Source: Parvibaculum sp.
GTDB lineage: Bacteria > Pseudomonadota > Alphaproteobacteria > Parvibaculales > Parvibaculaceae
NCBI RefSeq assembly: GCF_030694575.1
Contig: NZ_JAUYUS010000131.1
Span: 1-39,275, forward strand
DNA: 39,275 nucleotides
Reading direction: 5' to 3'
Part shown: positions 35,992 to 39,275 of the stretch, piece after piece
How positions within the stretch are numbered: position 1 is the first letter of the stretch
How the letters are laid out: the number at the start of each line of letters is the position of its first letter
Translations under genes and position numbers: made by a program
Notes under the pieces: model-generated
The model's input: the letters and a program-made list of their open reading frames with translations, nothing else
The model's database searches: none
What the model was told of the DNA's origin: nothing

Positions 35992-37275
35992 TCAGGCCCG
36001 GAAGGTACGCGCGACGGAAAGACCACCCATTGCCGCGCGCAGCCGGGTAAACCAGTGCCAAAGTACCGGGGTCTGCTTGATGAATCGTTTAGCCTGGAGA
36101 CCGGCGATCCGGGGCCCGAGCTCGATCCAGCCGATGAGGGTGTTGGGCTCGACCAGGTCGAAAAGCGTGATTTCAACCTCGCACCACTGCTCCTTGTAGG
36201 CTTCGTCGCCGATCGTGAAGTCGAATTCGGTGTGGCCGGCGCCCGCCGCGTGCGCCATCAGTTCCATGAGCTGCGCCATGCCGGGCCCGAAGCGCGAGGC
36301 CTCGCCGCCTTCATCGTAGCTCGCGAGCACATAGCAGTAGCGGCCGCGGAAGCTGACACCCCAATTGGCGGCCGCGATCATGTCGCCGATTGTCAGATGG
36401 CCGACATGGATGAGGCCACGCGCCTCCGGATTGACTGCCAGATCGCGGTAGAAGTCGCGGTAGCCGGGACGGTCGAAGAGGTTCGCGACGCCCATCCGCG
36501 CAAAGCTGACCGACTTCTGCGCCATCAGCACGTCGAGAGTGCGGAGCTTCTCCTCGTCTGTTTCCAGCGTGACGAAGGAAACATTGCCGAACTCTTCGAG
36601 CTTCCGGCGCTTCTGTTTGTCGCGCTTCTTGCTGCCCGACGACCGCTTTCCGGCATAGTAGGACGCCCAGTCGCCGTTGAGCTTTGTCATATGAGCCGAG
36701 GAGGCGTGGCGGCGAAGGCCGTTCAGCACCATGAAAGGATTGGCCTGCTCCCCGATCCGCTCCGGCATGCGGCTCAGCGTCACCATGTGATGGGTCGGCA
36801 GAATCTCGCGGATATCCGCCCAGAGCGCGGGAAATTGCGCCGGCGAGACGTGGCGGGAGAAAGCCCGGGAAAGAAGCGGTGCCTGATAATCGCAGAGATC
36901 GCCGCCGAGCCAGACCAGCTTGGCGCAGAGAAGGCCGGGTTCGAGCCCGAGCGGCATGATGAAAAGCGCACCGCCCTCACTGTCCCATCCGACGACAATC
37001 GCCGGCTTCACGCCCTGCTTCGTCCCAATATGGCGCTGCCAGGCGGATACCCATGCGAAGGTCTGGAACGGTGTGCAATCGCCGGACTGCTCCAGCGCCT
37101 GCCAGACTGCCTTCAGGGGCTCGATGTCATCGTGGATGGAGACCAGCACCTCCGGCTTCGGCGCCTTGGCGCGGTTGAAAAGCGCGGTGTCTTGCGCTTT
37201 TTCAGCCAGATCCGACGCCGGAAAGCCGGCAAAATCCTGGAACTTGCTCGTCAGGTGGTTCACGGTAGATGTCAC
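35992..37275 (-). CDS. Second BioF2-like GNAT acyltransferase
   Basis: About 427 residues, same Acetyltransf_6 family as the gene two positions downstream but only distantly similar. A basic helix (KKRDKQKRRKLEEFG), then HVGHLTIGDMIAAANWGVSF, YVLASYDEGGEASRFGPGMA and EFDFTIGDEAYKEQW are the family blocks. The start is uncertain: GTG at 37275 has GAGG five bases upstream; an ATG at 37416 would add 47 residues without family likeness. It leads the flippase operon. Function beyond acyl transfer is unknown. Confidence 0.88.
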   Translation of the reverse strand: MTSTVNHLTSKFQDFAGFPASDLAEKAQDTALFNRAKAPKPEVLVSIHDDIEPLKAVWQALEQSGDCTPFQTFAWVSAWQRHIGTKQGVKPAIVVGWDSEGGALFIMPLGLEPGLLCAKLVWLGGDLCDYQAPLLSRAFSRHVSPAQFPALWADIREILPTHHMVTLSRMPERIGEQANPFMVLNGLRRHASSAHMTKLNGDWASYYAGKRSSGSKKRDKQKRRKLEEFGNVSFVTLETDEEKLRTLDVLMAQKSVSFARMGVANLFDRPGYRDFYRDLAVNPEARGLIHVGHLTIGDMIAAANWGVSFRGRYCYVLASYDEGGEASRFGPGMAQLMELMAHAAGAGHTEFDFTIGDEAYKEQWCEVEITLFDLVEPNTLIGWIELGPRIAGLQAKRFIKQTPVLWHWFTRLRAAMGGLSVARTFRA

Positions 37276-37444
37276 GGCGGCCTCGCCTTGCACAGGGGTT
37301 CTCGTCTGAGGGCGCGCGACCGACCGGTTCCCGATTCTGGACGCCGCTTCCTCATCTGATCCCTTGGTTGCAAGGTGCGTGCAAACCGCGCCGCGCCAAT
37401 CCGGGTCGCATCGCATTAACCTTTATCGGCCAAAATCCACGACG

Positions 37445-38533
37445 ATGAACCATGAACCCAGCATTGCCGGCCGGCGCGCGGGCGCCCCGAGACCCTCCCT
37501 CATGGGACGGGCGCTGCTTGCCATGCACAAAAGCGGCGCCTACCGCCTCGCGCCGAAATCGCTGGCGGGGGTGGGCGCGATCTTCATGCTGCATCGCGTG
37601 CGGCCGGACGATGGGGCCGAATTCGCGCCGAACCGGCTGCTCGAGATCACACCCGGTTTCCTGGAGGAGACGATCGCCACCGTCCGCGAGCAGGGCTACA
37701 CCTGCATGACGCTCGACGAGGCGGTATCGCGGCTCGCGGCCCGGGATTTTTCGAAACGTTTCGCCGTCTTCACGCTCGACGACGGCTATCGCGACAACCT
37801 GACGGAGGCGCTGCCGGTGTTCGAACGGCATGGCGTTCCGTTCACGGTCTACCTGACCACCGGGCTGCCGGATGGACATGCCGAAATCTGGTGGGTGGCG
37901 CTGGAGCGCATCCTATCGGCCGCCATTGCCGTCCATGTGAAACTGCCGGATGGCGAGATCGCGATGTTCACCCGCGATGCGGCGGAAAAGGCGCAAGCCT
38001 GGAACAGGATTTACTGGGCACTGCGCGCCCTGCCGGAAGAGCTGCTGCGCGCCGAAGTGCGACGCCTCGCGGCGGAACACGGCATCGACATGGCAGCACT
38101 GACACGGGAACTGGCGATGAGCTGGGACGAGGTGCGAACGCTTGCGGCCCATCCGCTGGCCAGCATCGAAGCTCACACCGCCGACCATTTCGCGCAGGCA
38201 GGGCTGCCGCCCACGGATGCGCGGCGGGATATAGAGCGCGGCGTCGAACGCATGACGGCGGAACTCGGACGCCGCCCGACGCATTTTTCCTATCCTTATG
38301 GAGATCACGGATCCGCGGGCGAGCGCGACTTCGAACTCGCGCGGTCGCTCGGCTTCCGCTCGGCGACCACAACCCGCAAGGGCCTGATCCAGCCCGCGCA
38401 TGCGGACCGGCTCTGGAGCCTGCCGAGACTGTCGCTCAATGGCGAATATCAGGACCGCCGGATGCTGGAGGTGCTGCTGAGCGGCCTGCCCTTCGCGCTG
38501 GGACGGCGGCTGCCGTCGCTCGGGATCGACTAG
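37445..38533 (+). CDS. Polysaccharide deacetylase (NodB domain)
   Basis: A 362-residue carbohydrate esterase family 4 protein. Motif 1 is TLDDGYRDN (D112, D113), motif 2 is EAHTADHF with the two metal His (H244 and H248), motif 3 is FSYPYGDHGS. Between motifs 1 and 2 is a family-specific insert of about 100 residues. No signal peptide is clear, so it may act on cytoplasmic lipid-linked sugars or be exported otherwise. The ATG at 37445 has no strong ribosome-binding site. Divergent from the flippase operon and likely part of the same pathway. Its TAG shares four bases with the opposite-strand gene's stop. Confidence 0.92.
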   Translation: MNHEPSIAGRRAGAPRPSLMGRALLAMHKSGAYRLAPKSLAGVGAIFMLHRVRPDDGAEFAPNRLLEITPGFLEETIATVREQGYTCMTLDEAVSRLAARDFSKRFAVFTLDDGYRDNLTEALPVFERHGVPFTVYLTTGLPDGHAEIWWVALERILSAAIAVHVKLPDGEIAMFTRDAAEKAQAWNRIYWALRALPEELLRAEVRRLAAEHGIDMAALTRELAMSWDEVRTLAAHPLASIEAHTADHFAQAGLPPTDARRDIERGVERMTAELGRRPTHFSYPYGDHGSAGERDFELARSLGFRSATTTRKGLIQPAHADRLWSLPRLSLNGEYQDRRMLEVLLSGLPFALGRRLPSLGID

Positions 38534-38781
38534 CGCGCCTTGCCTTGCTGGCGGCGCCTTTGCCGGCGGCGGCCCCACCAGACTTCGATACGGCGGCGCA
38601 TGCGCCTGACGGGATGCAGGTCCACCGAGAGGACCAGCACGCCGAGCGGCAACATCCAGAAGCCGAGAACCGGAAGAAATCCGACGGTGCCGCAGAGAAT
38701 CAGCACCACGCCGACCACGATCCTGAGAATGGGCGGACCCGGAACATGGATCTTTCTGCCGCCGAAGCGCACTGCCGCCAT
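38530..38781 (-). CDS. Small membrane protein (PGPGW-like), unknown function
   Basis: An 83-residue protein with two hydrophobic spans (ILRIVVGVVLILCGTVGFLP and LGFWMLPLGVLVLSVD) between a short basic N-terminus containing VPGPP and a strongly basic tail (RRMRRRIEVWWGRRRQRRR). The layout recalls the putative transmembrane PGPGW family, but the match is from pattern only. Its TAG and the deacetylase TAG share the CTAG at 38530-38533. Confidence 0.7.
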   Translation of the reverse strand: MAAVRFGGRKIHVPGPPILRIVVGVVLILCGTVGFLPVLGFWMLPLGVLVLSVDLHPVRRMRRRIEVWWGRRRQRRRQQGKAR

Positions 38782-38863
38782 AGACGATTACTTCTCTGTG
38801 GGAATCCGCGGTCCACGCGCATCGGAACCGGAGCGGCAGATAGGCATAAAAGGTGGCAAGAAC

Positions 38864-38896
38864 AAGACATTTGCTCTGGCACGGGCTAAATGTCTT
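38864..38896. repeat. Perfect inverted repeat upstream of tRNA-Asn
   Basis: AAGACATTT (38864-38872) and AAATGTCTT (38888-38896) form a 9-base dyad with a 15-base spacer. It surrounds the likely -35 element of the tRNA-Asn promoter and ends four bases before its -10, so it could be an operator. Confidence 0.55.
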
Positions 38897-38905
38897 TGCT
38901 ATATG
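38876..38905 (+). promoter_or_regulatory. Probable promoter of tRNA-Asn
   Basis: CTGGCA (38876-38881) and TGCTATATG, with TATATG at 38900-38905, are 18 bases apart (17 if CTATAT is used), placing transcription start some 35 bases before the tRNA. Confidence 0.5.
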
Positions 38906-38945
38906 CAGCGCTTATCGGCACGGGCCCGTGGCCCCGCCGACCTGG

Positions 38946-39020
38946 TCCTCGGTAGCTCAGTGGTAGAGCAATCGGCTGTTAACCGATCGGTCGCTGGTTC
39001 GAATCCGGCCCGGGGAGCCA
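38946..39020 (+). tRNA. tRNA-Asn (GTT)
   Basis: Full cloverleaf: acceptor TCCTCGG (38946-38952) pairs with CCGGGGA (39010-39016, one G-U), D-arm GCTCAGTGGTAGAGC, anticodon stem ATCGG/CCGAT around CTGTTAA with GTT, T-arm GGTTCGAATCC, G discriminator and encoded CCA (39018-39020). Confidence 0.97.
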
Positions 39021-39092
39021 TATCCTTTCTGCGCCAAGGTGCTCTACTGCCCTTCCGCGCGCGATATCCCTCCTTCGCCTTCGCCAAGGTAC

Positions 39093-39275
39093 ATGGGCCT
39101 CCTCGAAGCGGTCGCGGGTGCACCCTGCGCCGGCGAGGCCGACCTTCCCGTCATTGCGGCATCGCTGCAAATGGAGATCGACGACCTCTTCCCGGTCGCC
39201 GAAACGCTTCAGATGCTCCGGTTCGCCGAACTGGTCGGGGGAGACATCCGGCTGCCCCCGGAAGGCAAGCGTTCG
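39093..39275 (+). CDS. AAA-associated C-terminal domain protein (partial, right edge)
   Basis: The frame from an ATG at 39093 stays open to the edge for 61 residues. GLLEAVAGAPC, ADLPVIAASLQMEIDDLF and PVAETLQMLRFAELV, then GDIRLPPEG, resemble the AAA-associated domain normally fused to the C-terminus of nitrate/sulfonate-type ABC-transporter ATPases. Here no ATPase domain precedes it; tRNA-Asn lies 72 bases upstream. AAGG three bases before the ATG is a poor ribosome-binding site. It is either a stand-alone version of the domain or the stump of a broken gene; the family match is from memory. Confidence 0.55.
   Translation, partial: MGLLEAVAGAPCAGEADLPVIAASLQMEIDDLFPVAETLQMLRFAELVGGDIRLPPEGKRS

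Overview
This is a 39.3 kb, GC-rich chromosomal segment of an alphaproteobacterium. Gene content and order suggest a Hyphomicrobiales/Parvibaculum-like organism (inference). Supporting signs are the conserved blocks dgt-argS-SPOR-nagZ and pcm-tolC-popZ-valS, an alphaproteobacterial PopZ, a DUF2852 protein, and dispersed palindromic repeats of a type common in this class. No phage genes, insertion sequences or CRISPR arrays were seen, and most genes look like settled core chromosome.

Left part (1-6440): a minus-strand operon runs dgt, argS, a SPOR-domain membrane protein and nagZ (cut by the left edge), with stop/start overlaps at the last two junctions. Divergent from it is erpA (Fe-S carrier), followed by a PAS_5-type protein overlapping xth (exonuclease III). 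A three-unit PHO-box-like repeat lies just after xth.

Accessory/stress part (6441-16430): a GFA-family zinc protein; an AraC-type regulator divergent from a small antibiotic-biosynthesis-monooxygenase-fold protein; an operon of an ACR3 arsenite exporter, a tandem universal stress protein and an OsmC-like protein; divergent from it an apparently intact class D beta-lactamase; a periplasmic Cache-domain protein followed by a yeast-type cytosine deaminase; an M81/MlrC-like metallopeptidase divergent from an EthD-family protein; and a secreted Sel1-repeat protein.

Metabolic/core part (16430-26800): ilvD, a zinc alcohol dehydrogenase, a DUF2852 protein, a small membrane protein, then valS, popZ, tolC and pcm on the minus strand, and tRNA-Cys on the plus strand.

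Exopolysaccharide locus (26807-38533): three transcription units encode most of a Wzx/Wzy-dependent system. They are wza-like export lipoprotein, GT4 glycosyltransferase and O-antigen ligase/polymerase-like protein (minus); a fused Wzz/tyrosine-autokinase (plus); and two BioF2-like acyltransferases, a Wzx-type flippase and a JmjC/cupin-like oxygenase (minus). A NodB-type polysaccharide deacetylase is divergent from the last unit. No priming glycosyltransferase and only one glycosyltransferase are present, so the rest of the sugar assembly must be encoded elsewhere. The pairing of two acyltransferases with a JmjC-like oxygenase is the least understood part of the window.

The right end holds a small membrane protein, tRNA-Asn, and the start of a reading frame resembling the C-terminal AAA-associated domain of ABC-transporter ATPases, cut by the window edge.
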